64,000 nt of DNA from Siphonodentalium dalli. Its lineage: Eukaryota; Mollusca; Scaphopoda; Gadilida; Siphonodentaliidae. The notes under the pieces were generated by a model. It worked only from the letters and a program-made list of their open reading frames with translations. It was not told where the DNA came from and searched no databases. The translations under genes were made by a program, and so were the position numbers. Where the stretch lies: assembly GCA_032622095.1 (NCBI GenBank), contig CP136067.1:195448052-195512051 (forward strand), read 5' to 3'. Below are positions 43,474-55,819 of this stretch, in pieces. The stretch's first letter is position 1. Each line of letters opens with the position of its first letter.

Positions 43474-44257
43474 AGCTAGAGGTGTGACTGTCCCAATGGG
43501 ACAAAGGATACCCCCACCCCCCCCCCCCTGCCGTGTTTTTAAAATACTAAAATGATTCACATGTCAGTAATCATTTAGTTAAAATAATAACATAACAGTT
43601 TCCATTGTAAGTGCACAACAATAACACTAATCTTAAACCTATTGACCGAATAAATGTCGGAATAAAAGTTCAGACAAAATTATGCATGTTGCGAAATTGT
43701 TCTAAGTCGAAAAAGGGGAATGACTCCACAAAAAATGACATCATATTCACAGGTGCACAGGTTCCCATGGTACTTAATATCAGTGCCAAGTTAAAAAAGA
43801 ATTCACTTAAAAATGTAGAAATAAAAGCTGGGACAAAATTATGCATGTTGCAAACAAATTTCTAAGTTGAAAAAGGGGGATAACTCCACCAAAAATGTCG
43901 GACAGACGTCATAATTGCAGGTGCACAGGTTCCCATGGTACTAAATATCTGTGCCAAGTTTAACAAGAATTCACCTAAAAATGTAGGAATAAAAGCTCGG
44001 ACAAAATTATACATGTTGCGAAAAATTTATGAGTCGAAAAAGGGGAGATAACTCCAACAAAAAAGTCCGACAGACGTCATAATCGCAGGTGCACATGTGT
44101 CCATGGTGGTTGATGTCTGTGCCAAGTTTCACGGAAATTGATCGAAAAACGACTGAGAAAAACTCCGGACAAATTTGTGTCCACGGACGACGGACGGACG
44201 GACGACGGACAAGCCGACTACAGTATACCCCCCTAACTTCGTTGCGGGGGGTATACA
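43474..44257. repeat. Tandem-core element, complete copy
   Basis: The left end is CTAGAGGTGTGACTGTCCCA with GGATACCCCCAC. The core of about 190 bp units contains GGTGCACAGGTTCCCATGGT, GCCAAGTTTAACAAGAATTC and GGACAAAATTATGCATGTTG (three copies). Then comes a GACGGACGGACGACGG block and a terminal hairpin GTATACCCCCCTAACTTCGT, TGCGGGGGGTATAC. Inverted copies lie at 58018-58700 and 58950-59522. The plan of flank, tandem core and hairpin recalls the pearl/Helitron-like non-autonomous elements of bivalves. Confidence 0.8.
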
Positions 44258-44389
44258 AAAGATTGCATTTGCATATTGTGTTTTCATGTTTTTTTTAAAC
44301 CCATATACAATTTATTAACGGCAATATTTTTTGTCATTGAAACAATGAAAATTGGTCCGTTATCGGGTATTTTGAAAGCGTCAATGATT

Positions 44390-44975
44390 GTGTTTCCAAC
44401 CAGACCTGCATGGTAAGCTATACAGAACGGATGTTTGCTCCTACAAACGTTTGAAACGCCCGTAGATATCATATTCCACCATGCAGTATTCAACACATTG
44501 GAACTTTTTTAAGTTTTGACAGGGAACCTTCAAGTTATAAAGTCGAAAAATAACGCAGGGGGTATATACGTCACGGTCTCAGTTCCTGGCTTAATACTTC
44601 ATTAGGTGAAGGTCCCAACTCGAACTTTCACGATGTATGACTTTGTGAGCGAATTTGCTTTGCGTCGCTTATAATTATATGCAGATTTTCCCTGCATGCA
44701 TGCATGGGTGATTAATTCAATGTTTATATATTTCGATATCAACTCACAAAGTCACTGAAAAACATGCAATTTCGAATGGGACCTTCACCTATAGTGAAGT
44801 ATTTTATTAAGGAACAGCTATATAACCACTGATATAACTAAGAAATATATTCCCCGTGTTACTTTTTCGACTTGATCCCTGTCAAAACTTCAAAAAGTTC
44901 CCAGGTTTTGTACTGTTGGAAAATGATCTCTATGGCCGTTAGCCAGAGTAGAGATTCATGGCATGATCTAGGTCG
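44390..44975. mobile_element. TIR element of the GATCATGCCATGAATCTC family
   Basis: ATATTCCACCATGCAGTATT, GGAACTTTTTTAAGTTTTGA, CAGGGAACC on the left and GATCCCTGTCAAAACTTCAA, AAAGTTCCC, TTGGAAAATGATCTC on the right are inverted. The right flank extends through CAGAGTAGAGATTCATGGCA, TGATC. Copies are at 55890-56480 and 57585-57866. Confidence 0.75.
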
Positions 44976-45564
44976 ATTTCTGAAATGATCCGGGGCCCGT
45001 CGAGAAAAAGACGAGCAAAAAACAAAAACAAACAAACACTGAACAAAACCAAACAAAGCCAATGGGGGGACTCTTGTGTGAGAAACTCTTTTATTTCTTT
45101 TCATGTTCACTGTCATTGAATCATACAATGAGGGGGCAAAGGAATTTAAGGAATGGTCATTTTAGTAAAGGACATTTTGTCGGACACTATGAAAAGGACC
45201 GCGATACGAAAGAGTGAATGTATTATCGTCGTAGTTGAACGCTCTCCGTTGCACGACATGTAGCATGGTGGTTAATTATAATCCCAACACGCAGAAATAA
45301 TTTTAGATAGCCAGGTAGGGCTATGTTTATTCTATATTCTCTGAGCATGTTGTGTGAAAAAATTCCCAATAAAAATATTTTTAGCAGGTGTTTTCTGACC
45401 GCAAAACTTCAACATGCATGCATTCACTGCATGAGTTAACGCAATTAAATTGTGACCACATGTTCCCGTCTATTTTTTGTCACATAAAATCAATACAATC
45501 ACTATGAGTCTAGTTACAAATTGTTTTTAACATTCTCGGAGAGTTATATGTACCTGATATTTGT
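44976..45564. other. Gene-free stretch
   Basis: No gene or repeat is recognised; short palindromic GCATGCATGC-type words occur near 45411-45430. Confidence 0.3.
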
Positions 45565-45921
45565 TTAAAATTTCACGCAAAAACTATCAAAAATAATAAA
45601 GTTTAACGTTAGGCCTAGGCCTATATATGTGTGTTGTCGACCCACTGCAAAGCTCTTATATAGTAGATGCATGTGGCTTTCCTCGCACGTGTTAATGTTT
45701 TGGGAATTTATATCCCATGATGCATCATTCTCGCTATCGTAAAAATGGTCCATCAAACATGAATTCCAGCGTGACGGAATCACCAAACGCAGAGCTTTTT
45801 TCAACTTGTACCCGACCGTATGTGGTTCATATATACCAATGATATTTCGCCTACTATTTTTTTTAGAATGATGGAGCAAAGTGATATAATTACGAAATAC
45901 ATAATGGAAGTTGATACTCAT
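45565..45921 (-). CDS. Unrecognised open frame, 118 codons
   Basis: Contains YEPHTVGYKLKKALRLVIPS, RWNSCLMDHFYDSENDASWD. DHFYDSENDASW nearly matches DHFTDSENDAFW read on the plus strand near 57000, so this peptide exists in at least two loci. VIPSRW is encoded by the inverse of the GTGACGGAATCAC motif. The family is unknown; both copies may be exons of a dispersed repeat-associated gene. Confidence 0.3.
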   Translation of the reverse strand: MSINFHYVFRNYITLLHHSKKNSRRNIIGIYEPHTVGYKLKKALRLVIPSRWNSCLMDHFYDSENDASWDINSQNINTCEESHMHLLYKSFAVGRQHTYIGLGLTLNFIIFDSFCVKF

Positions 45922-46152
45922 TTAAAGAATGCATCGGTATAAACAAAAGTTCGGCCGTGACGGAATCACACGAAAAGTTCCCTTACCCTTCATTATCAAG
46001 ATAACTCTGAATTGTTACACATAACATAGGCCTACTTGCATTGGCTCTGTACAAAACGGGTTAAGATTTCCCCTGACAAACAACATATTTATATTGTATA
46101 AATGTATAATGAAGTGTAGATATTTACCAGATGGTGAGCGTGACGGAATCAC
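45771..46152. repeat. GTGACGGAATCAC motif, three copies spaced about 185 bp
   Basis: The exact 13 bp motif starts at 45771, 45957 and 46140 (spacings 186 and 183). The sequence between is not obviously similar. Another exact copy is at 24525 and a variant at 24501. The motif is partly palindromic (GTGA...TCAC). Confidence 0.8.
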
Positions 46153-46199
46153 CGTGCGATTTTTTAGGTATAGTTTTTTGTTTGTGTAACAAGTGCAGA

Positions 46200-47600
46200 C
46201 ATTTTCATAAAATCATAAAACTTGGCACATGTGTATATTAGGTCCCACGTATTTTCAGATATGGTGACAATCTCGAAAATACTTGCCATGGCAAGGGTTG
46301 CTATGTGACGATTTTTACCTTCGAAACGGGTTGGTGGTAGCTAGGGTTAAACCGTAATTTTACCAAAATAGATGTGCAAAAGGGGGATAGGCCTATGGTA
46401 ATTGAGTCTGATTGTGATATGGGAAATGTGACAAAAATAACATTTAAACACATGCCTCATTATTAACATAGAATGACCCTTGAGCTGCTTGAAAATGATA
46501 TTTGGGTTCATTTGACCTTATTTGGCAAAATATGAAAATATGCGTTGACTGCGCATGCGCGCATCATTGATCCCCCCAGTCACACAATATCTGGTGTTAA
46601 AGAGATTGTATAGTGTGGGCAATGACCATTCCAAAATATATTCATTGGATAGTAATAATGAAATACAGAAGAAGCAACAACATTCTCCAATGACATTCTT
46701 TTGGTGCAAATAGGTCTATACCCATGCTCGGTCTCCATATGGCTGCTTTTCCGTGGAATTCATGCAAATGGAACGTTGTTGGGACCCACCCACTCTCGCA
46801 TCAAATTTTTTGTTCCGTTTTCGGCAGTTTTTTTCCGACCATTTTTGGACACCCACCTCCTTTTAACACTGAAGCAGAGATTTGTTGTTCCCATCTACCA
46901 CCCATGCACCCACACCGGCGCATAGGCCTAGCCACGTGCGGAAGAAATCCCTCCTGCAATAATGACTTTTAATAGGTCTATTATGTCGTCAGTAATACTT
47001 CTGTAGAATTATGTCAAGTTCAGTTCTATAATTATGCATCATTATATTTTTTATGAAAATTGTTGTTGTTTATATACAGCTAGTTTATATGAAAATTCCC
47101 TTCAGTGCTGTTGAGTTATTGAATAAAACTAATCAGCTATTCAAACCCTCCCGTCTGCGTAAAACAAAACAGAATAAGTCTTCTGTCAGTAGGCCCGCAT
47201 ATATTTTATTACAGGTCATGCAGGTGTGTAGGCCTATATTTGATTAGCTTGGTTTGATATAATTAAGATATTTTAAAAGACAGTCTTTGTTTAAAAAAAT
47301 TGTCGTTACGCCTCGGAAATTTATGTTTGAATTTACCTTGGACTGATAGCTGGGACCGACACCAACAAAATCTGCAACAAAATACAATACGATAACTGCC
47401 TGCAGTCGGTCAATAGCAGTTAGCATTACATTATTTCTTTTATTCTCAATTATTCTTAATTATTAATTAAGGTGTTTTAAGCCAATTAAACAGCAAAAAC
47501 AGTCAAAAGACATGCAGGAAAAAAAAATTGAGTTGCGAAAAAAGTTTGTTTGTTGGTCCTATCGACCATCCACCCCGGCATACGTTCCCGGACTAAACTT
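46200..47600. other. Gene-free stretch
   Basis: An NRF1-like TGCGCATGCGCGC lies at about 46550. No open frame is convincing. Confidence 0.35.
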
Positions 47601-47710
47601 TGCCACCCCCCCCCCTTCCCAAATTACGCGTCTGCTATGATGTCATGTCTAAATCCGGCGAGAATCTAGAACTAAGCATACGATTGGCTAAAAGCCAATA
47701 CGTGAATGTG

Positions 47711-47735
47711 TGCGCATGCGCAGATTATTTCCGGT
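47711..47735 (+). promoter_or_regulatory. NRF1 plus ETS-type promoter elements
   Basis: TGCGCATGCGCAG at 47711-47723 is a full NRF1 site, and TTTCCGG follows within 10 bp, an ETS-type site. This pair is typical of TATA-less housekeeping promoters in animals. An ATG in a good context lies about 90 bp downstream. Confidence 0.5.
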
Positions 47736-47809
47736 CAAATTATCGGCTGCTCTTCACAAGATTCATCATTTTTTTTTACGAAAAATACAACAATTAGTCT
47801 CCGAAGATA

Positions 47810-47968
47810 ATGGCGAGGAAAGCCAAAACAATTCAACAAGAAAAAAAGGAACTATACACGATAGAGATATACCATGATACTATTGATAGGAGGCAGAATT
47901 CGGCGAATAATTACACGCAAATAGAGTTTACGAACTTTTCTCCCGCCCCGGTGTCGGCGGTGACATAG
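47810..47968 (+). CDS. Short open frame after the NRF1/ETS promoter
   Basis: AAGATAATGGCGAGG gives a good start context. The frame reads MARKAKTIQQEKKELYTIEI, YHDTIDRRQNSANNYTQIEF and ends after PAPVSAVT at 47968. It could be a short first exon with a donor before the stop (GT at 47951 or 47960), but neither site is strong. The protein is not recognised. Confidence 0.35.
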   Translation: MARKAKTIQQEKKELYTIEIYHDTIDRRQNSANNYTQIEFTNFSPAPVSAVT

Positions 47969-48734
47969 ACTGAAAATTTGTCATTGTCGAAAACTGTTAC
48001 AGTCAACGCTACTGCCGGCTACAACAGTCAAGTGGAACTCACACTATGGATGCATAATGTAATGGTTGCATATAAATTATAAGTGATGGACACGTGCGCT
48101 AAAACTAAAAGGCTAAATGCCTAAATTCAGATCACCGACCGGTTGACTGATTCAGTCAATATTTCATTAGGAGAAGACTGACGGACACACCGTATACGAC
48201 GGAAGTAATTGTTTTAAGTTTTGCGCATGCGCTAGTACGTTCTTATAGTCAGGTGCGTTTAGCGATGTCGAAAGTAAATTGTTTCCGGAGTTTAAATAAG
48301 TGTTTTATGCAGTTTCTTTCGAATGTATAGACGATGTTTGTGCATTCCACGAATGAATGAACAGCTGATATAGTTTTTCGTGCGAATAACTGTTAAATAT
48401 CCATGTTTTTAGAAAACTCTGCTCATTTTAATTTTAATCTAATAAAAAACCCGAAATTGAGTAAAAATACTCCTAACTCAATCTCAAAAAAGTTAAATCA
48501 ACTTCAGAAAAAAACCCCACTGAAAATGAACGTGATCAGAATGTGATTTGATCAGTCAACTCAGGTCAGACACAAACAGTAAATACACAGCTTTGGCGAT
48601 TCGGACATAATTGTGTTCTGATTGGTGGATTGTATTCATTAAACTGGACTCAAGACAAAAGTGTGCGTGGAGACTGGAGTAGATTGACAAGTCACAAGGT
48701 CATACAGATGACATGAACTTGCGGCAACTTCAAG
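47969..48734. other. Probable 5' gene region with an exon-like peptide
   Basis: At 48179-48240 the plus strand encodes EKTDGHTVYDGSN and ends in GCGCATGCGC. The same peptide start (EKTDGHTLYDGSK) is encoded on the minus strand near 54.7 kb, with about 60 bp of nucleotide similarity. No full exon is defined. Confidence 0.35.
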
Positions 48735-49370
48735 TTGTATTGTGTGTATTTTGATGATTTTAACCAACACAACAACATATGCCACATATTTGACTATTCG
48801 GTTGAATTTCACAAATGTGTACCAACTTTGTGGTGGATTATGACAGCATCAGATTCTTTATTTAACACAGATTCGGAGCAAAAACTAATCAAGTTGACTT
48901 CACTCTACAGACGATTGACATGCCATGAAAAATTTCACATCAGAACAACTAAAAATTTGACCGACTCTACTTTAAATCATTCTGGATGTTCTCCTACAAC
49001 TTTGAATCATAGTTGGTGTGTGAGGATATATAGGTACCATACCGGGTACCTATTTAATACCATACTGTACAATACATGCATATAGTGTGTGATTGTCAAA
49101 GTTCTACATAGTACATGTAGTGGAAAGCAGATATACTCATCTATACCACAAGTTCACAGCCACAGTGTAGGGTGACTGGCACATCACTGCATGAACTATC
49201 TGATCAGAGGATAGATTGATCCATACAAATGTTTGTGTTCAATTTTGTGATGTATAGTAATACTACTATTAGAATATCTTCATTTTACACCTGACATCTT
49301 TTTTTTACTTTCCCTGTAGTTGGGCCATGCAAAATAAATATCTAGATTATCATCGCCCCACCCCAATATG
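48735..49370. other. Unassigned interval
   Basis: A 116-codon plus frame (48735-49085) is not recognised and has a repeat-like end. No repeat was resolved. Confidence 0.3.
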
Positions 49371-50645
49371 TATGGGAGGCCAACTTCACATTTAATACTT
49401 AATTGCGCTTAAGTGCAATTCATGGTTATATGTACATGTAACCAAACACCCCTGGTGAATAAATAGGTTTATCCACAACTTAACCTTAACTCCTATTGAC
49501 ATATCGCATCTTGGTTCATTGATTTGGATGGGTAGGGAGCTAGTCCAACTTCTTTATCAAAATGGCTGACTCGCAATAGTATCACCTTCTGTTTTAGTTG
49601 GAGCGACTCGTGATTGCATTATATTATCTTCGGTTTTATATATTAGTTGGGGCTACTTGCAATAGCATTTCTTTCTGTATTAGTCGGGGCGACTTTGATT
49701 TTCTTCAATTTTCGAGTATACAGGCACACCATTATGGGAGGCCAAATTCACATTTAATAATTAATTAATTGCGTTCAATTGCACTTAAGCCTGCTTAAGC
49801 GCAAATAATTACGCTTAAAGATGGATTATCTCTTTAAATAACAAATTTTAAATAGTTGCGTGGGTATAAAATAATAGATATGAACTGAAGACCTATGTCC
49901 GGAAAAGCTTCTATCAATTAATATTGATTTTATTTCGAATATTAAATCGGGCCCATTTATGTTACTATTTTTAGAACCGACCATTCGGATGAGACCGTAT
50001 TGCGATATAGAGATTAGAGCACTGGGCTGTTCCTACGGCTACGCAACGAATGTCAAATGTCACAGATTGGTTGTTTGTACTGTTTTGTTCCACAGATATA
50101 AGCGATGAGTATAATTAACGTTTATTTGTGACAAAATTGCACAATATAATTTCTGGTCTCTGTTAACAGTAACCAATATTGTTCGTTAGCTAAACAAACA
50201 CACCTTTTTAGACCAGAAAATATTCAAAATAAAATTAATATTAATCGATAGAAGCATTTCCGGACAGGAGTCTTCGATTCAGATCTAATATTTTATACCC
50301 CGGTAACTATATAATACATGTTTACAAAGAGATAATCCACCTTTAAGCGCAATTAATTGCGCTTAATGCCTTAAGTGTAATTATTTGCGCTTAAACGCAA
50401 TCAATTGTGCTTAAGCGCAATTCATGGTTATATGTAACTAAACACCCCTGGTGAATAAATAGGTTTATCCACAACTTAACTTTAACTCCTATTCAGTGAC
50501 ATATCGCATCTTGGTTTCATTGATTTGGATGGGTAGGGAGCTAGCCCAACTTCTTTATCAAAATGGCTGACTCGCAATAGTATCACCTTCTGTTTTAGTT
50601 GGAGCGACTCGTGATCGCATTATATTATCTTCGGTATATTTGCGC
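49370..50645. repeat. Composite repeat: 230 bp direct repeats around a GCGCTTAA TIR unit
   Basis: The segment GCAATTCATGGTTATATG..., ACACCCCTGGTGAATAAATA, GGATGGGTAGGGAGCTAG, CACCTTCTGTTTTAGTTGGA at 49420-49650 recurs at 50410-50635. Between them is an inverted unit: TTAAAGATGGATTATCTCTT (49817) and its inverse at about 50330, with CCGGAAAAGCTTCTATC inverted at about 50245. It is bordered by AATTGCGCTTAA/TTAAGCGCAATT words. A duplicated insertion or a composite element both fit. Confidence 0.7.
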
Positions 50646-51730
50646 TTAAACTAAAAAAGAAATAGAATCTATGTGAAGAAATTTCTATACAAATTTGATA
50701 ATAAAGAAATCTCCACAGAAGATGAGGCCTAATCAGAATGAGGTCCCCAGAGGGTGAATTTAGTTATGCTGGGCTGTTATGTGGGATAACAATAAACGAA
50801 GAGCACTTGTTATCAGCTCAGAACATATATGGGAAAATTTGCACACAGAGGTAAGTTGAGGGAGTGCCATGAGATAGGTGTCATTGACCTCAGATGAATT
50901 AAAGGGGCACTAATAATTACAAATAAAGAGCGTTTATTATCAGCTTAAAGTGAGAAACTAAGGGAATGTGCTAAATTCCATATTTTCTGGTCAAGTATTT
51001 TAATAGCTATAGAAATATGAAATAAATTGAAATATGTATGCTCTAATTTTCTCATATTAACTGTTAGTATACTAGATTGAACAAATTGTAAAATAATTGC
51101 AAAAAATTGTTGAAGAAAATTTAGACATTTTTGTCTATTTTAAAAGTTTTGGTGCACATGAAATAGAAAAAAAAAACCGGTGTTTAATGTGCAAAATTAT
51201 TTGAACTTTCCTCTTACAACACTTTAGTTTGATAAAATATCATCACAATGTGTTTGGGTTTGGAAATTCCCTCACTTTGTTTAATCTAGTATACTTAAAA
51301 TGTTACAAGAAAAGCAGGGCATATGGATATCATTTATTGATTTACATGATCTCAAATATGGCATTTCATCACACAAGTTCTATTTCATTGGCAAATTGGG
51401 CTAAGTCCATACCATGGAACACACATTTTGTCTTCATGTTTTTGCACAATCTGGTCAGAAAATTACTAAAACAACAAATTAACCCTTCATGTTTATGCAC
51501 AATCTAGTCAGAAAACTACTAAAACAATGATTAGCCCTTCATTTTATCTAGTTCTTGGAATACTTGAACATTGCAAAGTTTTGTTCTGTAATCAGTAAAA
51601 GTAAGATCTACAAAACAGACTTGCAATTGGAAGGATTTGTGAATTTGATTCTTGTTGACTTTTAGTATGTTGTTTATATTAGATTTATATACTTATTTCT
51701 GTATGGAAAAAATACTCTGATCATCTTCAG
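50646..51730. other. Gene-free stretch with a MITE fragment
   Basis: 50728-50790 (AGAATGAGGTCCCCAGAGGG) is a fragment of the 27466 family. TTTATGCACAATCTAGTCAG/TTTTTGCACAATCTGGTCAG repeats at 51440 and 51493. No gene was found. Confidence 0.45.
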
Positions 51731-51739
51731 ACGTGGCGA

Positions 51740-52580
51740 CATGGGGGGGGGGGGGGGTAAAAAATTTCAACAGTTGGAAATTTCATACCTGCCAAAACAT
51801 TAGGTGGAAATTTCACACCAACACTAGGTTGAATATGTTCTTGTATTTTGATTTTCAAACAATTTATTCAGGGAATTACTAGTAATTGTTTTTGGACCAA
51901 TATTTGAATATTTTACTATTTTTTGTCAAAATTTTGGACTGAAATTGTCATCAGTTGGATATATTCCAACCTTAGGGGGGGGGGTGACAGGTTGGAAATT
52001 GCCAACACTTGGAAACCTTGTGTCCTGGTCCCTCTCCTGTGGCCAGTCAAAAACTGCTAGTTAATTTAAGAAAACAATATTGTCATACATTTGGTTAAAA
52101 TTGTCATTGGAATTGTCATCAGTTGGAAATTTTCCAACCTATGTGGGGGTGTCAGGTTTGAAATTTCCAACTCTAGGAAGGCTTGAGGCTAGTCTAGATG
52201 CTAAGATTTGCAATTTTCTTGTTCAGATTTTAAAAAATTCACACGCCGCGCCCTTGTGGATTATTTCGAAATGGTCATCAATTGGGGAATTTCCCAACCT
52301 GAGGTGGTCTATGAGGTTTGAAATTACCAACACTATAGGAAAGTGTCAGTTGAGGCCAGTCTAGATGCTAGGATTTGCGATTTTCCTGAAAAGTTTTCAA
52401 AATTTTCTCACACTGGGCCAAACAACCATGGTCAGCCCGGTGTGTCCTGGTCTCTTGCCCATAGCCGTGTGCATTTGTCTGGAGTTAGACCACTAGATGT
52501 TAGGATTTATGCAATTTTTCAGGTTAAAATATCTGAATGTTCTCATACCAGGAATATAGAACCATGGTTTATGAAAATAT
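51740..52580. repeat. Degenerate tandem repeat, about 165-180 bp unit
   Basis: TCATCAGTTGGAAATTTTCC, GTTTGAAATTTCCAAC, AGTCTAGATGCTAAGATTTG and TCACAC-type blocks recur near 51950, 52105, 52270 and 52480. A G15 run is at 51743-51757. Palindromic TTGGAAATTTCCAA words are frequent. Confidence 0.7.
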
Positions 52581-54490
52581 AGGATATTAGCCTGAGCGGT
52601 GAGGTGCAAGGGTGGGAGGGGGTGAAAATGGAATTATGCAGAACTTGTGTTTGGTATGATTCTGATTCAAGGGGAGGGGTGCAGTTGGAATTTCCCAAGG
52701 TGGACACCCCCAACGGAGACCCTCTAGCCATGTCCCTGCTGTTACCCACATAAATTTGGAATAACAAGAGGGGTGACAGTGACTCCTGAGTACTGGTTAA
52801 GAATATATAGTATACAAGTCAAGGTTATTTCACACTATTAAATGTGATAATATTCGCAGAATTGTTGCAGTACTGTTCATAAACTTCAAGATGTATGCAA
52901 CTGAATTACATCAAAATATCTTATTTTGACTAGCAGATCATAATTTGTTTTAACAATTTGATGCTATACAAGCTGTGCATACCAGAATGTGGGGGGGGGG
53001 GGGGGGGGGTAACACCCTCACTACTTCCAGACATCATTCTCAATCAGATATATCTTACAGTTCCAGAATATCTGGTACACAGAAATCACCTCCAGATATC
53101 TATAATTAGTACTACACATGTAGTTATAATTAGTACTAGTCATGCCTTCTGGGGACCTCATTCTGCAAATGACAGACACCCTATTTCAAGGCTTGGTACT
53201 AGTATTCAGCATCAATTATATATACTTATCTCAATGCTTTTGTTAAGGAAATGAGAAATAAATGAATTGAATTGGAGCCTGGGGTCAGATGAGGAAGGGG
53301 TAGGGATAGCACCACCGATGACCTCGTGGAGAGATTGATTCAAGAAGACTGATTTTCAAATTGATTTATTGTGGTACTTACTATGAATTTTTACTAAATG
53401 AATCATACTATAGTCAGTTGGTTAGTACATGTACCTACTTTTGAATAATTTTTCAAAAGTATGTAATTAAATGAAATATGAATTCAAAATATGTCTATAA
53501 CTGATCTGACCACAATTGACTCTTACTAGCTGTGGCAGGCTTGAAATTGAATCCTGGATTGAGACTACTATGATGGAAATCATGGGAATGAGAACTGATA
53601 ATTTGAATCTGAAGTCAATCGCACAGGAATATTCTCAAATCTCAATAGCAATTTTTATGGAATTTTTAATTTTTAAATGGAATGAAATCATATATTATAA
53701 TTATCAATTTAATGGCCAATTTATATATTGCTGTGTGCCAAACCTCAGCTTCTGGCAGGATTTATTGTAGGTCAATATGACAGCTTTCACAGGTTGTTGT
53801 AGAAGGGTAGGCACTACCGGCCTTCATGACTGAACTAGATTTATTGTCGAATGTTTGGGAATGGCTAAGCCTCTAATTAGTAATACTAGTAACAGCCTTG
53901 AGCTACAGCTATGTATTAATAAATTACTTGAATACACCTTCGGCTTCCACATTAGGGTTATTTATTTCATGCCACATGATACTTGAAAAAATTCAAATTA
54001 GTCATTTTAAATTTACTAGAGCCAGTACTTGGCAGTAGTGGTATACACTATACTACCTACTGGTAGTAACTGTTGAGTGTTGTGGTGCTTGTGCATCCAT
54101 AAATTCATAATTCCATTGAAATTTAATCTGTACTCCAGTTAGACTTAAGTTAAGTCCAGTTCAGTCCAAAATCCTAATTGTACTGTGCAATTCCACTGTG
54201 GTTGGTACAATACTACATTTCATGCTGTTGCTATCCAGACCTATCCACACTGTTGTTGTTGTTGAATGTTGTGTCTTCGTACTCGTAGTCACTTGCAGTT
54301 GATAATATTAGATCACTTGTGTTGTGGTTTTCTTCGTGTGAGAATGTTCCTGGCGTATAATCAGTATGTGTGTGTGTTTAATCTCCGATGTTCCAAAATC
54401 TTCTAGTTGAGAACCGAATGTTGCCGCTGACAAAACAATGACAACAATGTGAATGTCAACATCACCTTCACCACTCACGATTCACCGTCA
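52581..54490. other. Gene-free stretch
   Basis: A G19 run is at 52991-53009, and 53145-53195 is a fragment of the 27466 MITE family. No gene is recognised. Confidence 0.4.
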
Positions 54491-54493
54491 GTG

Positions 54494-54793
54494 TCACCCG
54501 AACTTCGATTCAAATCGAGTTTTTAACCAGTTTTTCCAGGCAATAGTCGTTGAATTCATATGGAAGGATGTAACGTTCCCACTCAACACCACATCCATTT
54601 TCCCTAAACTCCGATAATCGTATTCAAATGCGTGTTCTAACCAATTAAGTTTGAATTCAGCTAGAGAAAAAACTTTGTTCGCGTCATTTTTTATAAGTAC
54701 GCAAAAGTGATTATAGCGCATGCGCGAAACGTAAATTTTACTTCCGTCGTATAAGGTGTGTCCGTCAGTCTTTTCCATTTCATTATTTGACAA
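54494..54793 (-). CDS. Unrecognised open frame, 99 codons
   Basis: It reads MSNNEMEKTDGHTLYDGSKI, YVSRMRYNHFCVLIKNDANK, VFSLAEFKLNWLEHAFEYDY and on to a stop at 54494. The composition is protein-like and the first part (EKTDGHT-YDGS) is repeated at 48.2 kb in the opposite orientation. The family is unknown; it may be a host exon or an ORF of a dispersed element. Confidence 0.35.
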   Translation of the reverse strand: MSNNEMEKTDGHTLYDGSKIYVSRMRYNHFCVLIKNDANKVFSLAEFKLNWLEHAFEYDYRSLGKMDVVLSGNVTSFHMNSTTIAWKNWLKTRFESKFG

Positions 54794-54950
54794 TAATGAA
54801 TTTATAACTCAAGTTCATGGATCATCATCAAACCCACAGACATTATTCACAGGCGAATATTCTCACAAGAAGTTAACCACATGTGTTCTTCGGTGAACTT
54901 CAAGTGACTACTGGAAAACAACATCAATTTGATTTTGAGTCTACTCTGTG

Positions 54951-55819
54951 GGAAACGGGCCCACTCGCCCCAGGGCCAGCTCGCCCCAGTCGACCTGGGC
55001 CAGCTCGCCCCGAGCCAGCTCGCCCCGGGCCAGCTCGCCCCAAGGGATAATGTCTTATTTAAGTTGTCGTTTTGGGGTCGTTTTGCTTGCTTTCTCTGGC
55101 TTACAGTCAAGTGATACCCGAGTCAAGTGATACCCAAATCGGTCAACTGATACCCAAGATGTGTATCATTGAATTTGGAATGTTGAATTAAATATACACA
55201 CATTCGAGATCATTATTTGTCAGAACGTCATGTCGGAATATACTCCATTCCTCGATCGAAAATGTGCTTGAGTCGAGCCACTGCCGTTGTATATAGTCGG
55301 CTTAGTCGCAGATACAACGGAACATATTTGTGGTTATGATGTCAGATAAATATTGCACTGCTTATATACGGTATGTGGTCGGCATATGAAAGTGATTATC
55401 TATCACACTGAAGCCATCTCATCCTCTGAAGTGTGAGGTGTGATTAGTCGATTGGTTACTGTGTAAACAACCTGCTTCTATTGTTTTGATAGGATATGAA
55501 TGGGGATATAATAACGGCTTCTAAGGGTTTCCCAAACTCCAGAGATAGTGAGATGAACTCAGAGAATAAGAGAAACTTTAAAATCCAGAATGTGAAAACA
55601 GTTCATTATTGTTATTTATGAATTCGCCGGTTCGTCGTTCAACCAACTAGTGTGATAAACTGCATGGCTATTATCTTTGCTAACAAACGTGCCTAAAGTA
55701 ATCTAAATGTCAAAATTGATGGACATAACTCTGAAATATATCATAATCTGAAAGGTGGGCCAGCTCGCCCCAAAAACGGCCTGGGGCGAGCTGGCCCTGG
55801 GGCGAGTGAGCCCGGATCC
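54951..55819. mobile_element. TIR element with GCTCGCCCC arrays and 8 bp duplication
   Basis: The left end (GGAAACGGGCCCACTCGCCC) and right end (GGGCGAGTGAGCCCGGATCC) are inverted with few mismatches. ACTCTGTG flanks both (54943-54950 and 55820-55827), an 8 bp duplication as in hAT-type insertions. GGCCAGCTCGCCCC is iterated four times at the left and twice, in inverted arrangement, at the right. The centre is AT-rich and non-coding. A solo piece is at 61493-61535. Confidence 0.85.
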
